Assembly: GCF_002335745.1 (NCBI RefSeq)
Contig: NZ_NIST01000001.1
Span: forward strand, 1,356,188 to 1,420,187
Source: Evansella halocellulosilytica
GTDB lineage: Bacteria; Bacillota; Bacilli; Bacillales; Salisediminibacteriaceae
Direction: 5' to 3'
Length of the DNA stretch: 64,000 nt
The notes beneath the pieces are model-generated. The model worked only from the letters and a program-made list of their open reading frames with translations. It had not been told where the DNA came from and did no database searches. Positions 44,687-54,391 of this stretch are shown piece by piece. The translations under genes were made by a program, and so were the position numbers. Positions within the stretch are counted from its first letter, which is position 1. Every line of letters starts with the position of its first letter.

Positions 44687-45589
44687 ATGAAGAAACGAAT
44701 TTCAATTATTGGGGTACCAATGGATTTAGGACAAACTCGTCGTGGTGTTGATATGGGACCGAGTGCAATGCGCTATGCAGGAGTAGTAGAGCGACTTGAG
44801 AACCTTGGCTATGAAGTGAATGACCGAGGTGATATTGAAATAGGGCGCCCCACTAAATATGATATAAAAAACGAAGATAATTTGAAGGATTTAGAAGAAG
44901 TTGTAAAAGCAAATCAATTATTAGCAGATAGTTTAAAAGAGGCAGTAAATGAAGGGGATTTTCCATTAGTATTAGGAGGAGACCATAGTATTGCAATTGG
45001 AACTCTTGCTGGAGTAGCAAATATGCATAAAGAGCTCGGTGTCATTTGGTATGATGCACATGGTGATTTAAACACCGGGGATACATCTCCTTCTGGAAAC
45101 ATTCATGGAATGCCGTTAGCTGTTAGCTTGGGCATTGGTCACCCGTCGTTAACTGAAATCGGAGGGTTTGCACCGAAAATAAAGCCAGAAAATATCGTCA
45201 TTATCGGTGCCCGGTCACTAGATGAAGGAGAACGTGAACTCATTCGTGAGAAAGGAATTAAAGTGTTTACGATGCATGAGATCGACCGTGTCGGAATGAC
45301 AAACGTCATGGAAGAAGCGATTTCACACGTATCTCGAAATACAGATGGGATTCACTTAAGCTTAGACTTAGATGCTCTAGATCCTCACGATGCACCAGGG
45401 GTTGGGACACCTGTTGTTGGGGGAACAACATATCGTGAAACACATTTAGCGATGGAAATGCTTGCAGAACGAAATTTAGTAACTTCTGCTGAATTTGTTG
45501 AAGTGAATCCGATCCTTGATGCAAAAAACCAGACAGCTGAAGCTGCAGTAGGATTAATCGGCTCATTATTCGGGGAAAAATTGTTATAA
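44687..45589 (+). CDS. rocF: Arginase RocF
   Basis: A 300-residue ureohydrolase that cleaves arginine to ornithine and urea. The manganese-ligand motifs [16 protein letters not shown] and SLDLDALDP are all intact, and the N-terminus [21 protein letters not shown] is diagnostic. ATG 44687 is chosen; GTG 44675 would add four residues and sits too near AAAAGGA. It is separately transcribed from rocAD and probably under the same RocR/arginine control; no UAS was located in front of it. A terminator follows. Confidence 0.95.
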   Translation: MKKRISIIGVPMDLGQTRRGVDMGPSAMRYAGVVERLENLGYEVNDRGDIEIGRPTKYDIKNEDNLKDLEEVVKANQLLADSLKEAVNEGDFPLVLGGDHSIAIGTLAGVANMHKELGVIWYDAHGDLNTGDTSPSGNIHGMPLAVSLGIGHPSLTEIGGFAPKIKPENIVIIGARSLDEGERELIREKGIKVFTMHEIDRVGMTNVMEEAISHVSRNTDGIHLSLDLDALDPHDAPGVGTPVVGGTTYRETHLAMEMLAERNLVTSAEFVEVNPILDAKNQTAEAAVGLIGSLFGEKLL

Positions 45590-45603
45590 ATGAAATTTGA
45601 GAA

Positions 45604-45638
45604 GAACTTAGGTCATATATAGACCGAGTTCTTTTTAT
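45604..45638 (+). terminator. Terminator of rocF
   Basis: AGAACTTAGGTC pairs imperfectly with GACCGAGTTCT and is followed by TTTTTA. Confidence 0.75.
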
Positions 45639-45779
45639 TTGCGTGATGTCATTTATGATCTTAAATGATGAATAATGATGGATATGAAATGAACATAAGT
45701 TTCTTTGATCACAAAAGCCCTTTAATGAGATAAAATGAGCTGAGATACAACTTCCCCCAACTCGTTTTTTCTATGTATG

Positions 45780-45990
45780 CTGTTAAACGTCATCATTTAC
45801 TCGAAAGAGCGCCAGACGGTGACTCAGGCGGGAAAACAATCGTCGAAAATCCCCTAGGTGCACACAGTGTGGCACCTAGTAAGTTGAGGCATTGCCCGCT
45901 GCAAAGAAGACACTACGAATGCAAACGAAGTGCAGCACGAGTAGAAGATGTCGCACTTGTGCTTTGGAGTGAAAGCGTCCGCCTATAGCG
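45780..45990. repeat. MITE-like repeat with core module and inserted palindrome
   Basis: The core module occupies 45902-45990. The left half carries CTAGGTGC/GCACCTAG arms (about 45854-45879) not seen in the other copies. A reading frame across it is incidental. It lies in a 586-bp gene-free gap between rocF and mgtE. Confidence 0.7.
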
Positions 45991-46130
45991 ATTTCGAATT
46001 GATTATGAAAAGGGATGTCCTCAAAATTCTTTTAGTTTACGGGAGGATAGTTATTTTAATAAGGGTGGGGAAAGGTGAGGAGGTTTCAAAAATTGTATAT
46101 CTTTACCACTCATACTTCATGGACAAATAA

Positions 46131-46160
46131 AAAAGGCCATCCCCTGTTGAAGACGGCCTT
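46131..46160 (-). terminator. Terminator of mgtE
   Basis: On the minus strand AAGGCCGTC... and ...GATGGCCTT form a stem followed by TTTTTTATTTG, 15 bp after the mgtE stop. Confidence 0.85.
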
Positions 46161-46175
46161 ATAACAAACGAAAAG

Positions 46176-47519
46176 TTAAATAAGGTAATGAAGCATCGTT
46201 GTCGCAATTCCAAAATAGATCAATAACGAAAAGATATCGTTCAACGTTGTAATTAACGGACCGGATGCGACTGCGGGGTCGACTCCGAATCGATAAAGGA
46301 GCAGTGGAATAATAGTTCCGGCCATCGTTCCGATAATGAGTGTTGCAAATAAAGAAACACCTACTACGATACCGAGCATCATCCCTTGCCAAATCATACC
46401 GATAATAAAAATGAGAATCCCGCACGTAATTCCGATAATAATCCCAACATTTAATTCACGCCATATCAATTTAAATAACGTTTTACGATCAAGATCATTT
46501 GTGACGAGACCGCGGACAACAACAGCTAACGACTGTGTTCCAGTGTTTCCTGTCATCCCTGCGATCATTGGCATGAAGAAAATAAGTGCAACGACTGATT
46601 CGAGTGTTTCTTCAAATTGTCCGAGAATACTTCCGGAAATAAGTCCGATAAACAAAAGAAGAATGAGCCAAGGTAACCGGCGATATGAAGCAACCGTTGC
46701 TTTCGTATGAAAATCGATTGCTTTACCAGCTGCTGAAATTTTTTCAATATCTTCATTTGCTTCTTCAACAAAAACATCGATAATATCGTCAACTGTTACA
46801 ATCCCTTTTAACACATCGCTTTCATCGACTACAGGGACAGCTAAAAAATCATATCGCTGGATGAGTTGAGCGACTTCTTCCTGATCGGTTTCAATCGGGA
46901 CGGAAATAACACGGTTAAACATAATATCGCGAATTTTTTCATTCATATCTGCTAAAAGAAGGTCACGATATGAGACAACACCAACAAGCTTTTTATTTTC
47001 ATCAATGACATATAAGTAATAAATATTTCTTGTCAATTCGGCAAAGCTTTTAAATTTATCAACTGCTTCACGGACTGTATAATAGTCACGGATCCAGACA
47101 AACTCATTCGTCATGATCCCCCCAGCTGTTTCCGAAGGGTAACTCATTAATTGCTGGACGGTTGTTGACTCTTCGTGCTTCATCGCTGACAAATATTCTT
47201 TCAGCTTTTCTTCTGAAATCTCACTTAATAAATCGGCTAAGTCATCATTGTCCATAATGTCCATGATTTTTGATGACTTTTCGATCCCTAATTTATGCAA
47301 AACTTCTTTTTGCATATCCGAATCCAATTCCATCATAAGATCGGCAATTTGTTTTGAAGTAAGAAACGTTAAAAATTTGAAATGGTGCTTTTCAGGTAAA
47401 GCCCGATAAAGTTCAGCGATATCATATGGGTGCAATTCTTCAAGTAATACTTGAAAGGCATCTTTTTTTGCTTCACGTAAATATTTAATAATTAAAACGG
47501 TTAATTGATTCTTATCCAC
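46176..47519 (-). CDS. mgtE: Magnesium transporter MgtE
   Basis: A 447-residue magnesium channel. The cytosolic N-domain (residues about 1-130, with HPYDIAELYRALPEKHHFKFLTF) and two CBS domains (about 140-255, ending GIVTVDDIIDVFVEEANEDI) gate the pore. Five C-terminal membrane helices follow, with the PMIAGMTGNTGTQSLAVVVRGL segment of the pore. The start is GTG 47519. Magnesium binding to the cytosolic part closes the channel. No M-box riboswitch was seen in the 280 bp upstream. Confidence 0.95.
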   Translation of the reverse strand: MDKNQLTVLIIKYLREAKKDAFQVLLEELHPYDIAELYRALPEKHHFKFLTFLTSKQIADLMMELDSDMQKEVLHKLGIEKSSKIMDIMDNDDLADLLSEISEEKLKEYLSAMKHEESTTVQQLMSYPSETAGGIMTNEFVWIRDYYTVREAVDKFKSFAELTRNIYYLYVIDENKKLVGVVSYRDLLLADMNEKIRDIMFNRVISVPIETDQEEVAQLIQRYDFLAVPVVDESDVLKGIVTVDDIIDVFVEEANEDIEKISAAGKAIDFHTKATVASYRRLPWLILLLFIGLISGSILGQFEETLESVVALIFFMPMIAGMTGNTGTQSLAVVVRGLVTNDLDRKTLFKLIWRELNVGIIIGITCGILIFIIGMIWQGMMLGIVVGVSLFATLIIGTMAGTIIPLLLYRFGVDPAVASGPLITTLNDIFSLLIYFGIATTMLHYLI

Positions 47520-47802
47520 GGTACCACTTCTTTCTTAACAAAAACATAATTCGTACGTATACAAAAAGGGGGGCGAATAGAGTCAAGTAGAACAATCTTT
47601 GAGTCGCTAATTACGGCGTTAATCACACTCAGCATAGGAATTCTTCCTGAATCCGCCTCGAAAGAGGGAAAATATTTTCCATTTCCTAAGGAACGAAGAA
47701 ACGGCTAAACGAAGAGATACGTTAAGATATATTCCATGGCCGATTGAACATCCTCTACACCTATTTTATATGGTATCACTCAAATTTGTGAAAAAACATA
47801 AA

Positions 47803-48840
47803 TTATTTTTCTTCAGTATTAATTTGCAAATAACGCTTGTCTTTCATAAACAGACGCCAAAAAAAGATAAAAGCAGGTACTAGGATGGCGAGCCCTCCAG
47901 CATATCCATATAAAAGCCACCGGAACATAACAGGGTCAGTAAACGCATCAAAAATTGTTAAATCGGGATAAAGAATGTAAGGCATATGGGAAAGTCCGTA
48001 TCCAAAACTGGCAAGACCAAATTGGATAACAATTAACAGAACACCAATTCTCGGTCTACCGGGATAAGTCCTTTTTGATGGCCACCAGAGCGTGCTATAT
48101 CCAAGGACCGCTGCGACTAAAGATAGGGCAAATAAATACCAAATATCAAGCATCGTATCGATCATCCACGATGTCTCCGGAACTAACGTTAGTATTGCAG
48201 CGACTGCGAAAGCCAACGTAACTGGGCCAAAAATGATCGCCTTTTTACGATAGACTCCATAGGCACTTTCTAAGTCGGCTTCACGTGCATAATCACTTAA
48301 CAGAAGCGCAGATAAAAAAAGTTCAGTTGCTAACCCAAAGCCGATGTGTGTATATAATGTAGGACTCATAAAAACTTCATTAAATAATATGTACTGTCTC
48401 TCCCCGCTCGTAGAGATGAACCCCCCAATTGAAATGGGTAAGACAGCAACCATTAATGCAGGAATGAACAAACCTGTCATTCCAGAAATAATTTTAAGCG
48501 AACGTGTATATTTTTTAACTGTAAATGAGTAAACCATAAAGGCACTTCGTATTGTTAACAAAATTAACACAAAACTGAATGGTAGAATCATTACTGTCCC
48601 GAGATAAAAAGCAGCACCAGGGAAGAAGCCTACGAGAGCGATTACTAATAGGACAAGAAATACATTTGTTACTTCCCATGAAGGTGATAAATATCGATTT
48701 GCAATTTGAGAAGCTTGTGATTCCTTTCGCGAATCATAATACATAGACCAAAAACCAGCACCAAAATCGATTGAGCCAGCAATTGCATATACAAACAAGA
48801 AAACCCAAATGATCAAAATTGCGAGATACGTTTCATTCAT
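47803..48840 (-). CDS. cydB: Cytochrome bd-type ubiquinol/menaquinol oxidase subunit II
   Basis: A 345-residue membrane protein of the CydB family with about eight to nine hydrophobic segments. Family features include IAGSIDFGAGFWSMYYDSR near the start and SWEVTNVFLVLLVIALVGFFPGA. It forms the second subunit of the quinol oxidase with the product of the upstream gene, 12 bp away. It resembles B. subtilis YthB. Confidence 0.9.
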   Translation of the reverse strand: MNETYLAILIIWVFLFVYAIAGSIDFGAGFWSMYYDSRKESQASQIANRYLSPSWEVTNVFLVLLVIALVGFFPGAAFYLGTVMILPFSFVLILLTIRSAFMVYSFTVKKYTRSLKIISGMTGLFIPALMVAVLPISIGGFISTSGERQYILFNEVFMSPTLYTHIGFGLATELFLSALLLSDYAREADLESAYGVYRKKAIIFGPVTLAFAVAAILTLVPETSWMIDTMLDIWYLFALSLVAAVLGYSTLWWPSKRTYPGRPRIGVLLIVIQFGLASFGYGLSHMPYILYPDLTIFDAFTDPVMFRWLLYGYAGGLAILVPAFIFFWRLFMKDKRYLQINTEEK

Positions 48841-48852
48841 AAGAAATCACTC

Positions 48853-50184
48853 CTACCCTTTCAAAGCTGTCAAATCTTGCTGGACTGGATTTCTAGAAAA
48901 GTGAAACTTTAAAACTAAGCCAGTTAGTAAAAGTAAAACGATATAAAGGGTAATAAAAAGAAAAAAGAGGATACCAACATTTCCTGATTGGGTTGCTGCG
49001 GTACTTGTTAGTTGAACACCATAAATCGTCCAAGGCTGTCTGCCGACACAACTAAATATCCAGCCCATTTCGATTCCTAACATAGATAAAGGTCCTGTAG
49101 TGATTAACGCGACTAATAACCAAGTGGGAAGATCACGATTTTTAAACAAAACCGACCAAACAATGGCAAACGCTGCGATGCCGATTAATGAAAAACCAAT
49201 TCCAACCATGATGTTGAATAGAGTGTGTACAAATAGAGGAGGCCACTCGTTTTCTGGAAAATCATTTAATCCTTGAACGACTCCATCAGTTGTACCCGTA
49301 GCAAGCCAGCTTAACATACCTGGGATTTCAACTCCTCCAACGACAGATCCCGTTTCTGGATCTGGAACCCCTAAAATAGCTAACGGAGCGTGATCTTGCG
49401 TTTCAAATAACCCTTCTGCTGCGGCAAGTTTTAATGGCATTTCATTATGGAGCATTTTTGCTGTATCATGTCCGTTTGTTGCTGTATAAATGCTTGCGAT
49501 TAAAGCGATAACGAGTGTCAGCATTAACCCTTTTTTATGGTATGTCCGTTCTTCTTCTGAACGTTTTTTTCGTAGAAGTTTATAAGCGGCAATTGAGACA
49601 AGGACAAATGCTCCCGTCATATAAGCTGTAGCTAGTACATGCTTAGATGTCACCCACATACTTGGATTCATGACTGCAGCCCAAGGATCGACATCGGTTA
49701 CTTGACCGTTTTCAAGATGAAAACCTCTTGGAGTGTTCATCCATGAGTGAGCAATATTAATCAAATATGCAGAAGCGGATGCTCCAATAGCAACGAATGC
49801 GACACTAATCACTCTCATTAAGCTCGACAATCGATCAGCTGCATACACGTATATCGACATAAACACAGCTTCAAGAAAGAAAGCGAAAATCTCAATTTGA
49901 AAAGGTACTGCAATCACTTTTCCGACGATCTCCATAAAACCAGGCCATAATAATGACAACATGACACCGACAATCGTTCCAGATGGAATGGCAACACCGA
50001 GTAAAATCGCAAATCCTTTCGTCCATCTTTTTGCCATTACACCGTAATCATCATCTTTACGAATCCATCTCATGATTTCTGCAAAAAAAATCATCAGTGT
50101 TACACCAACACCTAATGTTGCAAAAATAATATGAAATGCCATGGAAGAACCGAATAACATTCGCGAAAGTAATACTTGATCCAT
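48853..50184 (-). CDS. cydA: Cytochrome bd-type quinol oxidase subunit I, short-Q-loop type
   Basis: A 443-residue CydA-family protein. LLSRMLFGSSMAFHIIFATLG at the start carries a conserved haem-ligand His, and GREPWTIYG-type GRQPWTIYGVQLT carries the signature near the C-terminal end. It lacks the long Q-loop, so it belongs to the short, YthA/cyanide-insensitive type. The enzyme reduces oxygen to water using menaquinol. No cydCD genes are nearby. Confidence 0.92.
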   Translation of the reverse strand: MDQVLLSRMLFGSSMAFHIIFATLGVGVTLMIFFAEIMRWIRKDDDYGVMAKRWTKGFAILLGVAIPSGTIVGVMLSLLWPGFMEIVGKVIAVPFQIEIFAFFLEAVFMSIYVYAADRLSSLMRVISVAFVAIGASASAYLINIAHSWMNTPRGFHLENGQVTDVDPWAAVMNPSMWVTSKHVLATAYMTGAFVLVSIAAYKLLRKKRSEEERTYHKKGLMLTLVIALIASIYTATNGHDTAKMLHNEMPLKLAAAEGLFETQDHAPLAILGVPDPETGSVVGGVEIPGMLSWLATGTTDGVVQGLNDFPENEWPPLFVHTLFNIMVGIGFSLIGIAAFAIVWSVLFKNRDLPTWLLVALITTGPLSMLGIEMGWIFSCVGRQPWTIYGVQLTSTAATQSGNVGILFFLFITLYIVLLLLTGLVLKFHFSRNPVQQDLTALKG

Positions 50185-50492
50185 GTCTACATCTCCATTT
50201 CCTTATGCTGTCCTATGGATTAGATTGCATGTTTTTCGCAAGAGTATTCATTATTTATCCAAATTTGGTTAGAAAAAAGAGGATGTCTCAAAAGTTACAA
50301 CCTCTTTTTTCATATTTATTTTGATTTACTTACTGAATACTTATGGTGGATGCCTTCCGCGAACTGACACCGAGCTTCCTCGGAACTTCACTTAGCTCGT
50401 TTTTTGTCCTAGTCTTGCATTACTATTCCATCTTTTGATGACGTCAATTAGTGGTGCGAAATGACCTCGAGCAGATGGCGACTGACTCCTTT
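50185..50492. other. Intergenic region between the two oxidase operons
   Basis: A bidirectional hairpin (AAAAAAGAGG/CCTCTTTTTT, 50273-50310) and a short repeat-like stretch (50341-50400, with CTTCCGCGAACTGAC and CTTCCTCGG words) are present. No gene is supported. Confidence 0.55.
50273..50310. terminator. Bidirectional terminator hairpin between oxidase operons
   Basis: AAAAAAGAGG pairs with CCTCTTTTTT over an 18-nt loop. It probably insulates the two oxidase operons. Confidence 0.6.
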
Positions 50493-52196
50493 TTATTTGA
50501 TTAAATTGTTAAATGTAGGTGACCCAGGAGGGGAATTCACGATCATGTCATAGAGGGGTACCGTATAAGCGAACAAGATAAGGACAATCGTAATACCAAT
50601 CCAAAGTTTCCAGTTTTCTAAAAAAGCAGGTGTTTTTTCAGTGTCTTCTGGATCTGTTGTCATCGGAAATTCAGTTTCTCCTTTAGGAGCAAGGAATGCT
50701 AAATGGATGAAATTGTAGAACATTAAAACACCTGCAGCGGTCAATATGACTCCACCAATCCCGACGGTAATATTACTTGCGAATATCCCTTCAAACCATT
50801 CTAACGCTTGTGGGTGATCCTGATATGTCGTATAAGCAGTCCGCCGCGGAGCTCCGAATAATCCGAGAAGGTGCATTGCTCCTGACATTAAGAACATTCC
50901 GATTGTCCACATCCACGTTTGGACGATCCCGCAGCGATTTGCATGTTTTGTGAAACGTCGTCCAGTAAGGTGAGGAAGTAACCAATATGCCGCCCCAAAA
51001 AAGGTAAGCAACACTGTCGTTCCGACTGTTAAATGAAAATGTCCAACGACCCATAATGTGTTATGGATAACTGAATTTAATTGAAAGCTTGCATTAATAA
51101 TTCCGCCAGCACCAGCAGGGATAAAAACAAGCATCCCCATAAATGGAGCGAAAAAGCGAACATCTCCCCACGGAAGCTTCTTCATCCAGCTAAACAATCC
51201 TTTGCCACCTTTTGCTCTCCCGGTTTGTTCAAAGGTAGCAAAGATGGAGAACGCTGTTAGGAGAGAAGGGACGACAACAACAAATGTTAAGATCGTTTGA
51301 ATGTATTTCCAAAACTCTGTAATTCCAGCTTCCATTAATTGATGGTGAAAGCCGACAGGAATGGAAAAAAGTAAAAATAGAACGAATGCGAGTTTTGCAA
51401 GAGAAGCACTAAAAAGTCTCCCGCCGATTAATTTAGGAATAATCAAATACCATACCATGTATGCTGGCATAATCCAGAAATAAACGAGTGGATGTCCGAA
51501 ATACCAAAACAACGTTCGGCTCAATAACACATTGATTCCATCTGTTAGTCCAAGAGCCCAAGGAATCATCTGAACTAAAACGGTTGTTGCCACTCCTAGC
51601 CCTGAAACAATCCATAATAGTAATGTAGCAGTAGCCATAAATCCGAAAAGCGGTGTCGGCTTTCCATTGTTTATCTTTTTCCATTTAAAAAAGTGGGTAA
51701 GGATTGCAGCCGCTCCGATCCAAGTACCAACGACAAACGTGGCTAAACCGCTATAAAACAGCCAATGTGCTTGAAGAGGTGTATAAAAAGTATAAAGAAC
51801 CGAAGCTTCGTTTAGTAAAATCATCGTTGCAGCCATCAATGTTCCAATTGTCGTAAGGATGAAGCCAGTCCAGCCAAATTTTCGAAGTCGATCAGTAAAA
51901 GCTCCTTGTGTTTTACTCATTCCTGCAAAGAAAAATCCAAAAATAAAATAAGTCGTAAATACAATTGCAAGAAGCACCCCGTGAACCGTTAAAATTTGAT
52001 AGTAACCAAGCCAAGCAGGGAGTTCGATCATGCCTCCACGAGCTAAACCTTGAAGTAAACCACCAAACACGCCAATAATAAAAGCGACAAATGCAACAGA
52101 GAGGTGAGCGATAGCGAGTTTGCGGTCTTTTGGATCGACACTCGTTTGAATGTCATAGCTGTAATCTTCTTTTAATGCTAAGTTAGTCTGCTTCAT
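50493..52196 (-). CDS. cbaA: ba3/b(o/a)3-type cytochrome c oxidase subunit I
   Basis: A 567-residue haem-copper oxidase subunit I with about 13-14 membrane helices. The copper- and haem-ligand region WYFGHPLVYFWIMPAY and the later GHFHLTVG with haem-ligand His residues are intact. Subunit I length and N-terminus (ILTVHGVLLAIVFTTYFIFGF) match the CbaA/ba3 B-family. It overlaps the subunit II gene by 4 bp. It reduces oxygen with electrons from the CuA subunit. Confidence 0.93.
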   Translation of the reverse strand: MKQTNLALKEDYSYDIQTSVDPKDRKLAIAHLSVAFVAFIIGVFGGLLQGLARGGMIELPAWLGYYQILTVHGVLLAIVFTTYFIFGFFFAGMSKTQGAFTDRLRKFGWTGFILTTIGTLMAATMILLNEASVLYTFYTPLQAHWLFYSGLATFVVGTWIGAAAILTHFFKWKKINNGKPTPLFGFMATATLLLWIVSGLGVATTVLVQMIPWALGLTDGINVLLSRTLFWYFGHPLVYFWIMPAYMVWYLIIPKLIGGRLFSASLAKLAFVLFLLFSIPVGFHHQLMEAGITEFWKYIQTILTFVVVVPSLLTAFSIFATFEQTGRAKGGKGLFSWMKKLPWGDVRFFAPFMGMLVFIPAGAGGIINASFQLNSVIHNTLWVVGHFHLTVGTTVLLTFFGAAYWLLPHLTGRRFTKHANRCGIVQTWMWTIGMFLMSGAMHLLGLFGAPRRTAYTTYQDHPQALEWFEGIFASNITVGIGGVILTAAGVLMFYNFIHLAFLAPKGETEFPMTTDPEDTEKTPAFLENWKLWIGITIVLILFAYTVPLYDMIVNSPPGSPTFNNLIK

Positions 52197-52666
52197 TGCG
52201 GAATCACCTCAATTGTCATCTGCATATAGTGGTGGCCAGTACCACAGTATTCATTACACAATACGAGATACTCACCGGATTCAGTAAAAGTATGGGAAGT
52301 CATATTGACATGTCCAGGTGTAATCATCATGTTGACATTTGTACCTGGAATGGTGAAACTGTGTACGACATCTTTGCTCGTTACTTCAAAATAGACGGTC
52401 GCCCCTTCTGGAACTTCAATTACACCGGGATCATAGCCAAATGCTTGGGCAATTAACCTTGCCCTGTACGTATTTTCATCAATTTTCTCCAATCCTGGAT
52501 TTGACCAAACAGGATCCTCATCCAAGTTTTGTGAATCAACGGTTGTCATATGACTAGGTGGCTGATGACCAAAGGCAAATGCCGCTACTCCGAGTACGGC
52601 AAGAAAGAATATTAATGATCCAATTCCAAATATTAACCAGATTTTTTCATATTTGTGTAAGTGCAT
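52193..52666 (-). CDS. cbaB: ba3-type cytochrome c oxidase subunit II (CuA)
   Basis: A 157-residue protein with one N-terminal helix (residues about 10-31) and an extracellular cupredoxin domain. The CuA site is clear: DVVHSFTIPG and CNEYCGTGHHYMQM with two Cys, His and Met ligands. It accepts electrons from cytochrome c and passes them to subunit I. A small subunit gene lies just upstream. Confidence 0.93.
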   Translation of the reverse strand: MHLHKYEKIWLIFGIGSLIFFLAVLGVAAFAFGHQPPSHMTTVDSQNLDEDPVWSNPGLEKIDENTYRARLIAQAFGYDPGVIEVPEGATVYFEVTSKDVVHSFTIPGTNVNMMITPGHVNMTSHTFTESGEYLVLCNEYCGTGHHYMQMTIEVIPQ

Positions 52667-52684
52667 CGAGTCATTCCCCCTCTA

Positions 52685-52828
52685 TCAAATGCGTCCTAAA
52701 AATAAAAAGAATACGATAAACCATGAAATTAAAATGAAAGTTCCGATAGACATGACAAAGACGAGAGTGCCTTTTAGCGTAGATTCACCTCGATTTTTTG
52801 GTGAGTTGCTATCGTTTCGGATACTCAT
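52685..52828 (-). CDS. Small ba3-type oxidase subunit (subunit IIa-like)
   Basis: A 47-residue protein on the minus strand. It starts at ATG 52828 with AAGGAGGG upstream and reads MSIRNDSNSPKNRGESTLKG, then TLVFVMSIGTFILISWFIVFLFFLGRI as one membrane helix. It ends 18 bp before cbaB. Thermus ba3 oxidase has a comparable single-helix subunit IIa, and such small genes often sit in front of subunit II in Bacillaceae, so it is likely a structural subunit. Confidence 0.82.
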   Translation of the reverse strand: MSIRNDSNSPKNRGESTLKGTLVFVMSIGTFILISWFIVFFLFLGRI

Positions 52829-53147
52829 GCAATGTCCCTCCTTATGTAAATGTACTTAATTAAGACTCCCACCATCATCATAGATGATTGGACCTATAAA
52901 ATGAGATCGATAATGTGAAATATTCGTGAATAATTGTAAAAATATTACATTTTTACTATCGCTGTAGTGTTTACATAATTTGGGATTTAGAAAAACGATA
53001 AGATCATATAGGGAAATGAGATTAAAATGGTTAGACGGAAGGACTTATTATCGTACGCTGATTGAGTAGAAAGAACAGTTCAGTTATTGAGTCCTTGCTT
53101 TGGTAAAGAAAGGGCTTCCACAATTTTGTGACAAGGGGCAAACGTCG
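52829..53147. other. Intergenic region, about 320 bp
   Basis: This separates the oxidase operon from the ABC ATPase gene. It holds the promoter of the oxidase operon on the minus strand; no gene or strong hairpin was seen. Confidence 0.4.
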
Positions 53148-53177
53148 TTGACGGTGTAAAAAAAGTTGTGCTATACT
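53148..53177 (+). promoter_or_regulatory. Sigma-A promoter of the Fbp-type ATPase gene
   Basis: TTGACG (53148-53153), an 18-bp spacer and TATACT (53172-53177), with the Fur box at 53188-53202 right over the likely transcription start. Confidence 0.7.
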
Positions 53178-53187
53178 TTATCTGAAA

Positions 53188-53202
53188 TGAAAATCATTCT
53201 CA
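53188..53202 (+). promoter_or_regulatory. Fur box
   Basis: TGAAAAT-C-ATTCTCA fits the 7-1-7 Fur motif TGATAAT-N-ATTATCA with three mismatches. It overlaps the start site region, so iron-bound Fur should block transcription. Confidence 0.75.
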
Positions 53203-53291
53203 ACTAATTTATAATAATTCTAACTAAGCAAACAGACATTGATCTGAATAATAAATTGGACCAACCGTGAACGATTGGGAGGTAAAGGGCG

Positions 53292-54350
53292 ATGAGCTTT
53301 ATACAACTTGATAACTTAACAAAATATTTTACTGGTTCTCAAGATGCGGCAGTGACTAACATGAATTTAAATATTCATCAAGGCGAAGTCATCACTCTGC
53401 TTGGACCGAGCGGGTGCGGAAAAACGACAACCCTTCGTATGGTTGCGGGCTTTGAGCAACCGAGTAAAGGCTCTATACACATAGATGGTAAAGTCGTATA
53501 CAGCGATACTCAATCTCTGCCACCTGAAAAACGAGGCATTGGAATGGTCTTTCAAGATTATGCATTGTTTCCGCATATGACAATTATGAAAAATGTCATG
53601 TTTGGATTGAATAAATGGGGAGCTCGTGAAAAGAAGAAGCGAGCAAAGGAAGTATTAGAGTTAGTAGGTCTCGAGGATTTTGCTAATCGTTACCCTACTC
53701 AGTTATCGGGAGGTCAACAACAGCGTGTCGCTTTAGCACGTGCACTAGCTCCTAAACCTCATGTCGTGCTAATGGATGAACCATTTAGTAATCTTGACGC
53801 AGGACTTCGTGAAAAGATGCGCTTTGATGTGACGAACATTTTACGTAAGGCGAATACGACTGCTATTATTGTTACACATGACCAAAAGGACGCATTTGCG
53901 GTTTCTGACAGAGTTGTCGTCATGAAGGACGGTGTCATTCAACAAATTGCTTCACCAAGAGAGATGTACCGTTGTCCAAAGAATTGTTTCGTCGCTCAAT
54001 TTGTCGGGAAAACAAATTTGTTAACTGGAACGATGGACTTTGATCAAAAACATATTCATACGAATATCGGGAAAGTTTGTTTGCCTGAACAATGGCAAGA
54101 ACAATTAGACACTGTTAAATTATCGATTCGCCCTGAAGGCTGCAAGCTAGTCGACGGAGGACAATATTGCGGTGCTGTTGAACGTGTCACATATGGCGGT
54201 GAATATCAGGAGCTATATGTAAGACTCCATAATGAACCAGAGCTTTCTAATGAACCGATGCTCATTTATGCACCGATTGAACAGGATATCGAGGTTGGAA
54301 CGATCGTCTCGTTTGATATAAAACCAGAGCTCGTCGCTTTAGTTGAATAA
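53292..54350 (+). CDS. FbpC/PotA-type ABC transporter ATP-binding protein, likely iron(III)
   Basis: A 352-residue ATPase. Walker A GPSGCGKTT, Q-loop FQDYALFPHM, signature LSGGQQQRVALARAL, Walker B VVLMDEPFSNLDA and H-loop VTHDQ are intact. The C-terminal 110 residues form a TOBE-like regulatory domain, as in FbpC and PotA. The Fur box upstream points to iron. Neither a permease nor a binding-protein gene adjoins it, so it must work with proteins encoded elsewhere, or it has lost its partners. GGGAGG precedes the ATG. A terminator and then a group II intron follow. Confidence 0.85.
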   Translation: MSFIQLDNLTKYFTGSQDAAVTNMNLNIHQGEVITLLGPSGCGKTTTLRMVAGFEQPSKGSIHIDGKVVYSDTQSLPPEKRGIGMVFQDYALFPHMTIMKNVMFGLNKWGAREKKKRAKEVLELVGLEDFANRYPTQLSGGQQQRVALARALAPKPHVVLMDEPFSNLDAGLREKMRFDVTNILRKANTTAIIVTHDQKDAFAVSDRVVVMKDGVIQQIASPREMYRCPKNCFVAQFVGKTNLLTGTMDFDQKHIHTNIGKVCLPEQWQEQLDTVKLSIRPEGCKLVDGGQYCGAVERVTYGGEYQELYVRLHNEPELSNEPMLIYAPIEQDIEVGTIVSFDIKPELVALVE

Positions 54351-54390
54351 AAAAGGAACTGCCCGCTTTATTAAAGGGCAGTTCCTTTTT
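54350..54390 (+). terminator. Terminator of the Fbp-type ATPase gene
   Basis: AAAAGGAACTGCCC and GGGCAGTTCCTTTT form a 14-bp perfect stem with T-run. The group II intron starts 2 bp past it. Confidence 0.9.
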
Positions 54391-54391
54391 A

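Noticed and set aside
45773-45988. Frame within the MITE-like repeat
   Set aside because: It follows the repeat and has no good start site; the same applies to frames at 31057-31308 and 29323-29532.
47520-47802. M-box magnesium riboswitch before mgtE
   Set aside because: The conserved M-box core was not seen in the upstream region on the minus strand.
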